DNA of 27,681 nucleotides from positions 1-27,681 of the forward strand of contig JAUVJM010000005.1 of assembly GCA_030596585.1 (NCBI GenBank), read 5' to 3'. Positions 7,765 through 14,333 of the stretch are shown here, piece after piece. The notes under the pieces were generated by a model. That model was given only the letters and a program-made list of their open reading frames with translations. It was not told where the DNA came from and did no database searches. The stretch comes from a bacterium (GTDB lineage: Bacteria; NPL-UPA2; JAUVJM01). The translations under genes were made by a program, and so were the position numbers. Numbering within the stretch: the first letter of the stretch is position 1; the number at the start of each line of letters is the position of its first letter.

Positions 7765-7873
7765 TCTGTTGTTCGGTAAGCATAAAAATGGTACAACTAC
7801 TCAGGAGTCAGAATAAAAAAATAAAAGACGGGATTGTAGTTGACATTACATAGCCTAAGGGAGGCAAATCGAA

Positions 7874-8440
7874 ATGAAAGTTGTGTTAATTGGAGATTCT
7901 ATCCGAATGGGATATCTTCCCCTCGTTGCAAAGAAATGCAAGGAGGCAGAAGTATGGGGACCAACGGAAAATTGCCGTCACAGTCTATGGGCTCTTGATC
8001 ACTTCCAGATGTGGGTGCCTGATATGAATCCGGATATCGTACACGTCAATTTTGGAATTCACGATGCTATAATACAGGATGATGGAAAGCATCAGATTCT
8101 TCTGGCACAATATCGCCTTTGCTTACAAAGGTTCATTGCTAAAGTAAAACAGCTTGATAAGGTTCAAATGATCTGGGCTACCACCACTCCTCTCTATATT
8201 CCCAAAGAAGGTGTACCCATGACTGAATGGAAAGTCAGCGAAAAAGCTGAAATAGCGAAGTATAATGCGGCAGCGCTCGAAATTGTTAAGCACGAAGGAA
8301 TCCCCGTGAATGACTTGCACGAGGTAATTGTATGCAATGACTTCTCAAAGTGTATCTCTGAAGATGGCTGCCATATGACAGACTTGGGCAACGAAGTCCT
8401 GTCTGATGCGGTGGTCAAATCAATTAAGTCATTCATGTAA
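7874..8440 (+). CDS. SGNH/GDSL-family hydrolase (esterase or deacetylase), substrate unknown
   Basis: The 188-residue protein has the SGNH signature. Block I is IGDSIRMG with the likely nucleophile Ser9. A block III-like FGIHD (60-64) follows, and block V is DGCHM with Asp164 and His167 as the other members of the triad. Such enzymes cleave acyl or acetyl esters, often on carbohydrates. There is no signal peptide, so a cytoplasmic role is likely. AAGGGAGG lies 12 nt before the ATG. The gene stands alone between the divergent dcw promoter and an accessory region. In block III the usual Asn is replaced by His (GIHD, where GxND is common), so family membership is strong but the activity is open. 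Confidence 0.8.
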   Translation: MKVVLIGDSIRMGYLPLVAKKCKEAEVWGPTENCRHSLWALDHFQMWVPDMNPDIVHVNFGIHDAIIQDDGKHQILLAQYRLCLQRFIAKVKQLDKVQMIWATTTPLYIPKEGVPMTEWKVSEKAEIAKYNAAALEIVKHEGIPVNDLHEVIVCNDFSKCISEDGCHMTDLGNEVLSDAVVKSIKSFM

Positions 8441-8674
8441 TCCTCGGTATGACATTGTTTGCCGCAATCCCGAACAAGCCAGCAAGGATGTCAAAGATCA
8501 AAAGGCAATCGTCTCATCCTTTCCTTTTCCATTACTGGACTAAAATTCATATTTTTGCAGGTAATCATAAAAAAACAGGACTTTTTTTGAGTCGCTGGGG
8601 ACAAACAAAAATTGCTCTACGTCTTTCGGGGATTTGTCAAGGTTTTTTGTCAAGTGTTGCCCATTAGACATTAC
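8441..8674. other. Intergenic stretch without a recognised gene
   Basis: From the SGNH stop to the repeated leader I find no convincing gene, terminator or RNA. An open plus-strand frame at 8449-8667 has a skewed, low-complexity translation and no ribosome site. The sequence is AT-rich with A and T runs. With the leader repeat and its 5' UTR it makes up a gap of about 340 bp. Confidence 0.5.
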
Positions 8675-8806
8675 ATTTGTGTTTGACAGTCACACCTTCC
8701 CATGTTAGTTTATCAATGCCGACAGAAGCAATAATCTGTCATCTGAAAGAACTGCACATGAGCTGGACAACATAAAAACGATGAAAAGCGCCGATAGAAA
8801 CAGAAG
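8675..8806 (+). repeat. 132-bp leader repeat, copy A
   Basis: This copy matches 10989-11120 over its whole length without gaps, with 11 mismatches by eye (about 92% identity), in the same orientation. It begins ATTTGTGTTTGACAG and ends GATAGAAACAGAAG. It carries its own promoter and sits directly before the small protein and nucleotidyltransferase genes. Copy B sits before an unrelated SDR gene. Confidence 0.9.
8683..8711 (+). promoter_or_regulatory. Promoter inside leader repeat copy A
   Basis: TTGACA (8683-8688), a 17-bp spacer and TAGTTT (8706-8711) with an upstream TG, giving an extended -10 (TGTTAGTTT). The same arrangement is kept in copy B. Confidence 0.55.
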
Positions 8807-8963
8807 AAATCATTTTAGACAATTCATGTCATTGCTTCCCGAGGAGCAGCTTGCCTGGGCTATTTCACATGGTTACGAGATACTCTCTCTCTTGCCTGAA
8901 GATACGAAATCAGTGATTGAGGAACTGAGAAATGGCACGAAGAGGCTCAAGCCTCCCGTATGA
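8781..8963 (+). CDS. Small hypothetical protein upstream of the nucleotidyltransferase
   Basis: A 60-residue open frame, or about 45 residues if the internal ATG at 8826 is used. I do not recognise a family. The part from MSLLPEEQLAWAISHGYEI onward (from residue 16) looks like real protein: acidic, helical, rich in Leu and Glu. The first 15 residues are encoded by the end of the 132-bp leader repeat, and the ATG at 8781 is ACA in copy B, so the internal start is more likely. Neither start has a strong ribosome site. It overlaps the nucleotidyltransferase gene by 32 nt, which points to coupled expression and perhaps an antitoxin-like or partner role. That role is inference from layout only. 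Confidence 0.5.
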   Translation: MKSADRNRRNHFRQFMSLLPEEQLAWAISHGYEILSLLPEDTKSVIEELRNGTKRLKPPV

Positions 8964-9441
8964 AGCAGCCATAAGAGCACTGGAAGCTTTCACCCGCTGC
9001 CAGATACCATACGTCATTGTGGGAGGCACAGCGTTAGCTCTGCACGGCATACCGCGCAGCACTCTCGACGTGGATATTGTAGTTCCGGCACAGACGGAAA
9101 CCATTGTCAGGGTATTCAAGGCGGCTAAGTCTGCCGGACTGGAAAGCCAACAAGCCCGGATACTATCGCTGGCAAAAAGACCAGATTTAGTTATCGGTCA
9201 GTGGGTTAGTTTTCGAGATCAGGCGAAGAGAGAACTGATAGATGTCTTCTTTGAGAAGGAGGGACAGTTCCACAAACTTCATAAGCATTCTATCGAGCGC
9301 CGGGGCCACAAGAGAACTTTCCGTATAGCCTCCCTGCGCGATCTGGAAAAGATGAAAGAGATCAGCGGCAGGCCTATTGACCTTGCTGATGTAGCTCTGA
9401 TTCAGGAAATCAAGAAGATAAAAAAGTCGAAAAAGAAATAA
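8932..9441 (+). CDS. Nucleotidyltransferase-fold protein (MNT / AbiEii-like)
   Basis: The 169-residue protein has the minimal nucleotidyltransferase core: GGTALALHG (31-39) followed by RSTLDVDIVV with metal-binding aspartates at 46 and 48. This pattern is shared by MNT proteins and AbiEii-type toxins, which move nucleotides onto proteins or tRNA. A third acidic position may be Asp104 in ELIDVFF. The C-terminus is a lysine-rich tail. The gene overlaps the upstream small protein by 32 nt, which fits a two-gene unit driven by the leader repeat. Toxin-antitoxin or phage-defence function is possible but unproven, and no HEPN partner is seen. Confidence 0.75.
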   Translation: MARRGSSLPYEAAIRALEAFTRCQIPYVIVGGTALALHGIPRSTLDVDIVVPAQTETIVRVFKAAKSAGLESQQARILSLAKRPDLVIGQWVSFRDQAKRELIDVFFEKEGQFHKLHKHSIERRGHKRTFRIASLRDLEKMKEISGRPIDLADVALIQEIKKIKKSKKK

Positions 9442-9452
9442 AAGATAGCATA

Positions 9453-9542
9453 ATGAACATTAGAGACAAAGTAATTGTTCTTGATGCAGAATACAAAGAC
9501 CACGACGAAGAATATCGCGACGTGAAGACAATTGGATATTAA
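9453..9542 (+). CDS. Very short open frame, possible truncated gene
   Basis: Twenty-nine codons starting MNIRDKVIVLDAEYKDH, just after the nucleotidyltransferase. The residue composition looks protein-like, but there is no clear ribosome site and no recognised family. It could be the N-terminal stub of a deleted gene, since the next recognisable sequence is a remnant on the other strand. Confidence 0.25.
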   Translation: MNIRDKVIVLDAEYKDHDEEYRDVKTIGY

Positions 9543-9559
9543 GCTATCCTTTTCTTAAG

Positions 9560-9901
9560 TCAGTACCTGCCTGCTCCGATTATGGTGAACATAAAAGGCG
9601 GAATAACAAGTTTCAGCTCAGCAGTATTGTTATAAACTTTGTACCCAAATACATTCTTCTCTGTCCAGAGTTCCCGCAAATTATCGCTGGCTTTGAAATC
9701 CTTAATCTTCACGACACCCTGCCAGCAATCAGGTGTATTATTGACCAGGGTGATGATTTTATGTAATGCCTCAGTCTCGGGTGGTGCTTCACCCCCACCT
9801 CTTTCCTCCCCCCTCGAGGGGGAGGATTAAGGAGGGAGGCAGATGCTGTCCCCCTCCTGTAACTGAGGCATTACGATTTTATTGGGAATAGGAACAGACA
9901 T
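9560..9901 (-). pseudogene. C-terminal gene remnant (glycosidase-like tail) split by a MITE
   Basis: Read on the minus strand, 9754-9560 gives IITLVNNTPDCWQGVVKI and continues through ELWTEKNVFGYKVY and ELKLVIPPFMFTIIGAGRY to a TGA at 9562-9560. This looks like the beta-sandwich end of a glycoside hydrolase or similar protein. Removing the 112-bp MITE and one copy of its 8-bp target joins the frame to MSVPIPNK starting at the ATG at 9901. With the MITE in place the frame meets a TAA at 9829-9827. No longer upstream domain is found; the frame stops at 9958-9956. So it is a fragment that was probably already decayed, or a very small gene. The family is uncertain. Confidence 0.6.
9763..9874. mobile_element. 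112-bp MITE with 13-bp terminal inverted repeats and 8-bp target duplication
   Basis: The ends are GTAATGCCTCAGT (9763-9775) and its exact reverse complement ACTGAGGCATTAC (9862-9874). The element is flanked on both sides by GATTTTAT (9755-9762 and 9875-9882), a direct target-site duplication. Inside is a near-palindrome centred on CTCGAG (about 9805-9825). It has no coding capacity, so a transposase elsewhere must have moved it. The 8-bp duplication limits the choice of transposase family. Confidence 0.88.
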
Positions 9902-10026
9902 CGCCCCCCCCTCCGCGGGTAAGGAAGTTGGTTTGTTTTGGGGAAAACATATGGATTAAGATTAAAGAGATTGTAAGAGAAATGCCTCCAGAGAGTGGAA
10001 ATCTTGTCTGAAATAGTCAGAAGGGG
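9902..10026. other. Intergenic stretch between gene remnant and isomerase gene
   Basis: No gene, hairpin terminator or repeat is recognised here. A C-run at 9904-9911 reads as GGAGGGGGG on the minus strand and would act as a ribosome site before the ATG at 9901. Confidence 0.4.
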
Positions 10027-10884
10027 TTATGATTTTGAGAATCCAAGCTTTAGTTCTTCCAAAAATTGTTTTGCCGCAAGGATATCCCGTACTTGCTCTT
10101 CGCCGGATATTTCGCGTTCAATGGTCAGCGGGCCCCGGAAGCCTTTGTCATAGAGAGCGGGAATGAGTTCTTCAAAATGCACATCCCCTTTCCCCAGGGG
10201 CATTTCCTGGCCAAGGTCACCCCCGCCGGCGGGCCATTTTCCATCTTTGCAGTGAGTGTTAACCACAAACTCACCGAAGGCTTGGACAGCTTCCATAGGT
10301 TTTCCCATTCCGTAAAGGAGCAAATTAGCCGGATCAAGATTAACTCCTACATTGTTTGCTCCGATATCGTCTATTGTTCTTCTCAAAACCAAGGGAGGTT
10401 CCTGTCCTGTTTCAAAAGCAAATAGCTGATTATTGTCGGCACACAAAGCCACAAACTGTTTCATTACGTCTATGAACCCTTTGTACAAACTACTACCACT
10501 ATCGGCGGGAATGAATCCCATATGGCTTGTTACCGTGTCAATCCCCACCTTTTTTGCCCAGTTAGAAACCATGCAGGCATGTACTACTCGCACTGCCCTG
10601 GTTTCTTCGGGAACAAGTCCGATTGTCCGCGGGCCGTCTTTCAGGTCCCATATATGCCCTTTATACATAATGAATACAGAGGTAATTTTAATCCCGGTCT
10701 GTTTAATGGCTTGCTTAAGTCTTTGGGAGAGTTCAGCACTCTTTTCTCCGTAGACGTAGTCATCAGGTGGATTCCCAAGCTGGCACGTGGTAAACCCCAT
10801 ATCTTTGACCTTCTTCAGATCTTCCAACGGGTTGTGTGATATACTGGTCATTACTCCAAGAGGTAAAATTCCTTTGTCTTTCAC
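10027..10884 (-). CDS. Sugar phosphate isomerase/epimerase-like TIM-barrel protein
   Basis: The 285-residue protein belongs to the xylose-isomerase-like / AP-endonuclease-2 TIM-barrel family. Four metal-ligand positions of the fold are visible: Glu158 in FAFETGQE, Asp184 in GVNLDPANLL, His211 in VVNTHCKDG and Glu256 in LTIERE. The GKGDVHF loop (231-237) is also typical. Such proteins epimerise, isomerise or eliminate from sugars and keto-sugars. I chose the GTG at 10884 because GGAG lies 7 nt upstream; a TTG 3 nt earlier is possible. It is a single gene with its own predicted promoter and operator, divergent from the SDR. The substrate is unknown. Confidence 0.88.
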   Translation of the reverse strand: MKDKGILPLGVMTSISHNPLEDLKKVKDMGFTTCQLGNPPDDYVYGEKSAELSQRLKQAIKQTGIKITSVFIMYKGHIWDLKDGPRTIGLVPEETRAVRVVHACMVSNWAKKVGIDTVTSHMGFIPADSGSSLYKGFIDVMKQFVALCADNNQLFAFETGQEPPLVLRRTIDDIGANNVGVNLDPANLLLYGMGKPMEAVQAFGEFVVNTHCKDGKWPAGGGDLGQEMPLGKGDVHFEELIPALYDKGFRGPLTIEREISGEEQVRDILAAKQFLEELKLGFSKS

Positions 10885-10898
10885 CAATGCTCTCCATA

Positions 10899-10911
10899 TT
10901 AGTTTAACTAA
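10899..10911. promoter_or_regulatory. Palindromic operator candidate TTAGTTTAACTAA
   Basis: A perfect 13-bp palindrome (6+1+6). It spans the predicted transcription start of the isomerase gene and lies 15-27 nt before its start codon, a place typical of a repressor site. The regulator is unknown. Confidence 0.4.
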
Positions 10912-10916
10912 TTTGG

Positions 10917-10945
10917 AGTGTATGCCATTTTAGCTGAATAGTAAA
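10917..10945 (-). promoter_or_regulatory. Weak promoter candidate of the isomerase gene
   Basis: TTTACT (10945-10940) and TACACT (10922-10917) on the minus strand are 17 bp apart; each matches the consensus at 4 of 6 positions. Confidence 0.4.
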
Positions 10946-10988
10946 GGCCTTTTTTGAAAGTCTTTTGCGTGTTCTTGCGTGCTGCCAT

Positions 10989-11120
10989 ATTTGTGTTTGA
11001 CAGTCACACCTTACCATGTTAGTTTATCAATGCCAACAGGGACAATAATCTGTCATCTGAAAGAACTGCACATGAGCTGAACAACGTGAAAACGACAAAA
11101 AGCGCCGATAGAAACAGAGG
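10989..11120 (+). repeat. 132-bp leader repeat, copy B
   Basis: Gapless counterpart of 8675-8806 with 11 mismatches. It ends in CAGAGG, which together with the next base makes AGAGGAG, the ribosome site of the SDR gene. In copy A this end reads CAGAAG. Flanking sequence on either side differs between the copies, so the boundaries are sharp. Confidence 0.9.
10997..11025 (+). promoter_or_regulatory. Promoter inside leader repeat copy B
   Basis: TTGACA (10997-11002), 17-bp spacer, TAGTTT (11020-11025) with extended TG. It would give a leader of about 100 nt before the SDR gene. Confidence 0.55.
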
Positions 11121-11130
11121 AGTTGGTAAA

Positions 11131-11952
11131 ATGTCACACCCTAATCTGGGAAATAAAGTCGTAATCATAACCGGGGCAGTATCAGGAATCGGCAGGGAGA
11201 TAGCAGCCGCATTTGCCGAGAGCGGGGCTAATGTCCTCATAGCAGACATAAGCCCGAAAGGCAGGGATGTCGCCGGAGAGCTCCCCGGTGTAAGAACAAA
11301 ACACTCTTACGTCCAGACCAACGTCTCTGAACCGGCAAGCGTTGAAGCAATGGTTGGAAAAGCCGTCAGTATCTACGGAAGAATAGACATTCTCATCAAC
11401 AATGCAGGAATCCTTCTACCCCGCCTGCTAGTTGACCCTGAAAACCCAAAAGGGGAATATGAATTGCACGAAGATGAATTCGACAGGATGACATCGGTAA
11501 ATCAAAAAGGTCCTTATCTGTGCACACAAGCCGCTGCCAGGGAAATGATCAAGAGAAAAAGCGGCGGAGTGATAATCAACATGACTTCCGAATGCGGCCT
11601 TGAGGGGTCGGAGGGACAGAGCTGCTATGCCGCCACCAAGGGAGCGCTATACGCATTTACGAGGTCATGGGCAAAAGAGCTTGGAAAACACGGCATAAGG
11701 GTAGTCGGGATAGCTCCGGGGATACTGGAGAAAACCGCGCTCAGAACTCCGGGGTATGAGAAAGCTCTTGCTTATACAAGAGGGATAACGGTAGAGCAGC
11801 TCAGGAAAGGATACGAAAAAGTCTCGGTTCCGCTGGGAAGGATGGGAAAACTGAGAGAGGTGGCAAATCTTGCCTGTTTTCTGGCTTCTGATGAGGCAAG
11901 CTACATCACCGGAACGACGTATAACATCTCCGGCGGCAAGACAAGAGCCTAA
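11131..11952 (+). CDS. Short-chain dehydrogenase, sorbitol-6-phosphate dehydrogenase-like
   Basis: A classical SDR of 273 residues. The NAD(P) motif TGAVSGIG lies at 14-21 and NNAG at 90-93. The catalytic residues are Ser153, Tyr166 and Lys170 in SCYAATKGALYAF. The C-terminal half, with GIAPGILEKTALRTPGYE, ALAYTRGIT, SVPLGRMGKL and YITGTTYNISGGKTR, closely resembles clostridial sorbitol-6-phosphate 2-dehydrogenases (from memory of that family). It probably oxidises a sugar-alcohol phosphate to a ketose phosphate. The ATG at 11131 was chosen over an earlier GTG because AGAGGAG lies 8 nt upstream. The stop overlaps the convergent Trm112-like gene by 4 nt. Transcription probably comes from the leader repeat. 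Confidence 0.88.
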   Translation: MSHPNLGNKVVIITGAVSGIGREIAAAFAESGANVLIADISPKGRDVAGELPGVRTKHSYVQTNVSEPASVEAMVGKAVSIYGRIDILINNAGILLPRLLVDPENPKGEYELHEDEFDRMTSVNQKGPYLCTQAAAREMIKRKSGGVIINMTSECGLEGSEGQSCYAATKGALYAFTRSWAKELGKHGIRVVGIAPGILEKTALRTPGYEKALAYTRGITVEQLRKGYEKVSVPLGRMGKLREVANLACFLASDEASYITGTTYNISGGKTRA

Positions 11953-12134
11953 GAAACTGCCGGGCTGTCCTTATCAGGACCGCCTTCTGCTTCTTCAATC
12001 AACATGACCGGTATGCCGTCACGGATGGGATATCTTCTCCCGCATCCGGTGCATATTATCCATTCACCCTCAAGTTCCACGTCCGCCTTGCACGCCGGAC
12101 ACGCCAGAACATCAAGCAATTCCCTGTCAATCAT
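11949..12134 (-). CDS. Trm112-like / UPF0434 (YcaR) zinc-ribbon protein
   Basis: The 61-residue protein has LLDVLACPACKADVEL and, later, CTGCGRRYPIRDGIPVML, the Trm112p-like fold. Four cysteines (12, 15, 28, 31) form the zinc site. Eukaryotic and archaeal Trm112 activates methyltransferases; bacterial members are small partners of uncertain role, often near lipid or sugar genes. GGGGGA lies about 7 nt before the ATG. It converges on the SDR with a 4-nt overlap. It is oriented with the flippase and epimerase upstream of it, from which it is separated by a repeat, so it may be the last gene of that unit. Confidence 0.9.
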   Translation of the reverse strand: MIDRELLDVLACPACKADVELEGEWIICTGCGRRYPIRDGIPVMLIEEAEGGPDKDSPAVS

Positions 12135-12151
12135 CTCTATTCCCCCGTTTA

Positions 12152-12289
12152 AAAAACAGTGGATAGTGATTAGTGGTCAGTAGGCAGTTTGAAAATCATT
12201 TCCAGAACGCTGCCCCTCGCGGGCATTCCAGAACTCACAATCGCGTCCTCAGTACTGCACACTGATCACTGGCTACTGGTCACTGGTTT
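12152..12289. repeat. CAGTGATCAGTG-type repeat, copy C
   Basis: The ends are inverted versions of CAGTG/CACTG units (AAAACAGTGGATAGTGATT at one end, ATCACTGGCTACTGGTCACT at the other). The core CAGTTTGAAAATCATT and a CTCACAATCG block are shared with 14201-14333. It fills the gap between the flippase and Trm112-like genes and encodes the last residues and TGA stop of the flippase. Confidence 0.8.
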
Positions 12290-13243
12290 CTCATGAGCGC
12301 TTAGTTTTGGCAGACGCAGAGCGTAAAGAACGCCACCGACAAGACTCCACGCAAGCATAATGAGAGCACAAGCCATCGAAAGTGAAACAGCCACTCCACT
12401 GTTCATCCCAACAGCTCCAAAAAACTGTTTGTACATCTGCTCTCTTAAACCCCATCCGGCTATCGTTATCGGGATACAGCTTATTATGTTGATAACCGGA
12501 ATGAATACAAAATAGCATCGAGCCGGTATGTCAACGCCAAGCCCTTTCGCAAGCAGGATGTTCATGAGAACCAGCCCTGTCCATACAATAAGCGACAAGC
12601 CAAACGCCCCAAGAAGCACTTTTCTTCTATCCTTGTAGAAATAGACTGCCTCATAAATCCTTTTTAGAACTTCTCTTATTTTAGGATGCAGAACGTATTT
12701 CCCGAACTTTCTGGCAAAAGTCTTGTTGAACCCGACAACAGCCATAAGTGCAAAGGCGAGAACCACGCAGAAAACGATGACCATTGCCGAGTGCATCTTT
12801 GCACTGCCAATGGCAAAGAGACTGCCCACTGCTCCCATAACGGCAAGTCCGGCGAAGCCGACCATCCTGTCAATAAAAACAATCGTTGCCGCTTCCGTCT
12901 TTTTTGCTGCTGTGAGTTTTGAAGCATAATATGCCTTTACAACATCCCCTCCAGTCAAACTCAGCATAAAATTGTTAAAAAAACACCCTAAGTAATTCAG
13001 CCCTACGGCGTGACGATAACTTACCGGAATTTCATGCGCCCTCATAAGGATCTGCCAGCGGTAGGAACCAATCAGAAGGCCGACTTTATACAACAGAAGC
13101 GCCGCTATCAACCACGGAATCCGTATGTCCGCAATGGCAGCAGTGATTTTGGAAAAACTCGTGTCAGGTTTTGAAAAAATGTATGCTATGATTCCGGCAG
13201 ACACCCCGATGCGAATGACAAGTCCGAGTATCTTTTTTCTCAT
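12266..13243 (-). CDS. Flippase-like / lysylphosphatidylglycerol-synthase-TM family membrane protein (UPF0104)
   Basis: The 325-residue polytopic protein has about 8 hydrophobic segments, with SYRWQILMRA, NYLGCFFNNFMLSLTGGDVVKAYY and IPITIAGWGLREQMY, the signature of the YbhN/AglD/LPG-synthase membrane family. Members act in lipid or glycolipid transfer and flipping. I chose the ATG at 13243 because it overlaps the epimerase stop in an ATGA; a GTG 15 nt earlier is also open. The last residues (KPVTSSQ) come from the repeat at the gene end. Coupling with a UDP-sugar epimerase suggests a role in a uronate-containing glycolipid or polysaccharide, which is inference. Confidence 0.87.
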   Translation of the reverse strand: MRKKILGLVIRIGVSAGIIAYIFSKPDTSFSKITAAIADIRIPWLIAALLLYKVGLLIGSYRWQILMRAHEIPVSYRHAVGLNYLGCFFNNFMLSLTGGDVVKAYYASKLTAAKKTEAATIVFIDRMVGFAGLAVMGAVGSLFAIGSAKMHSAMVIVFCVVLAFALMAVVGFNKTFARKFGKYVLHPKIREVLKRIYEAVYFYKDRRKVLLGAFGLSLIVWTGLVLMNILLAKGLGVDIPARCYFVFIPVINIISCIPITIAGWGLREQMYKQFFGAVGMNSGVAVSLSMACALIMLAWSLVGGVLYALRLPKLSAHEKPVTSSQ

Positions 13244-14184
13244 TGTCCGCGGAACCACTCAACAAAACTCGCTATGCCTTCTTCTATCCCTACACCCGGC
13301 TGATAGCCCAGCAGCTTCTCAGCCCTGGTTATGTCCGCATACGTAATCGGGACATCCCCCGGCTGGTCGGATAGCCTTTTGATTTTTGCTCTCCTGCCGA
13401 GATTCTTTTCTATCAGGCGGATGAGTTCCGTCAACTCAATCGTCCGAGACTCTCCCAGATTAAATACCTCGTAGGGAAAGCTATTCTCCATTGCAGAAAC
13501 TATCCCTTCGATAATATCCGAGACATACGTATAATCTCTCTTCGAGCAGCCATCACCGAAAACAGGAATTTCCTCACCTCTATCTATCAGTCTCGTAAAC
13601 TTGTGAATTGCCATCTCCGGACGCTGACGCGGTCCATAAACAGTGAAGAACCTGAGAACAGTCACGGGAAGTTGATACAGGTGAGACCAGGTATGGCAGA
13701 AGTGCTCTGCGCTCTGTTTAGAAGCAGCATAAGGGGAAATCGGTGTCCCCGAGGTTCTGTTTTCCCTGAAAGGGACCTCAGCGCCCAAACCATACACAGA
13801 TGACGATGAACCAAATATGAATTGCTCTACATGGTTTTCAACCGAAAACTGGAGAAGATTGAGCGTTCCTCCTATGTTAACCTGCTCATACAGATAGGGG
13901 TCTTCGATTGAAGCTCTCACACCTGCACGCGCGGCCAGATGCACGACCTTTTTAATATTCTCTTTCCGGGACAACTCTTTAAGAAGAGCTCTGTCCAGAA
14001 TATTGCCCTCCACGAGCTTGAAGTTGTCACGTCCCAAATGCGGTTCCACATTCCTCCTTTTCAACCCGGGATCGTAATAGTCATCGAAGCTGTCCAGGAC
14101 TATTACTTCCCTTCCCTGCTCAATCAATCTATCCACAAGATGCGAACCTATAAACCCTGCTCCGCCGGTAACAAGAACCGCCAT
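13240..14184 (-). CDS. NAD-dependent epimerase/dehydratase, UDP-glucuronate 4-epimerase-like
   Basis: The 314-residue extended SDR has the NAD motif TGGAGFIGS (6-14), DYYDPGLKRRN, SSSSVYG, and the catalytic YAASK (Tyr and Lys, with the Ser/Thr just before). PEMAIHKF, PVFGDGCSKRDYTYV and FNLGES fit UDP-glucuronate 4-epimerases, which make UDP-galacturonate for surface polysaccharides. The ATG at 14184 has GGGAG 8 nt upstream; an earlier TTG would add six residues but lies in the repeat. It is followed directly by the flippase-like gene. The substrate is assigned by motif resemblance only. Confidence 0.85.
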   Translation of the reverse strand: MAVLVTGGAGFIGSHLVDRLIEQGREVIVLDSFDDYYDPGLKRRNVEPHLGRDNFKLVEGNILDRALLKELSRKENIKKVVHLAARAGVRASIEDPYLYEQVNIGGTLNLLQFSVENHVEQFIFGSSSSVYGLGAEVPFRENRTSGTPISPYAASKQSAEHFCHTWSHLYQLPVTVLRFFTVYGPRQRPEMAIHKFTRLIDRGEEIPVFGDGCSKRDYTYVSDIIEGIVSAMENSFPYEVFNLGESRTIELTELIRLIEKNLGRRAKIKRLSDQPGDVPITYADITRAEKLLGYQPGVGIEEGIASFVEWFRGQ

Positions 14185-14200
14185 ATCGTTCTCCCTCTTC

Positions 14201-14333
14201 AAAAACAGTGAACAGTGATTAGTGATCAGCAGACAGTTTGAAAATCATTCCCAGAGCGTTGTTCTTCGCCTGCACTTCAGCATTCACAATCGTGCTTCCA
14301 GTACTGATCACTGGTCACTGTTCACTGTTTTTT
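14201..14333. repeat. CAGTGATCAGTG-type repeat, copy D
   Basis: It starts AAAAACAGTGAACAGTGATT and ends with the near-inverse TCACTGTTCACTGTTTTT, with the same core CAGTTTGAAAATCATT as copy C. It fills the queF-epimerase gap and supplies queF's last seven codons and TGA. The two copies are more divergent in the middle than at the ends. Confidence 0.8.

Noticed and set aside
8449..8667. 72-codon open frame after the SGNH hydrolase
   Set aside because: No ribosome site, AT-run driven translation and no recognisable domain.
12135..12265. Small RNA gene in the repeat between the Trm112-like and flippase genes
   Set aside because: The sequence is explained by repeat C, which has a second copy at 14201-14333; no promoter or terminator pair is seen.
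14185..14202. Earlier TTG start for the epimerase
   Set aside because: The ATG at 14184 has a proper ribosome site and begins right at the Rossmann strand; the extra residues overlap repeat D.
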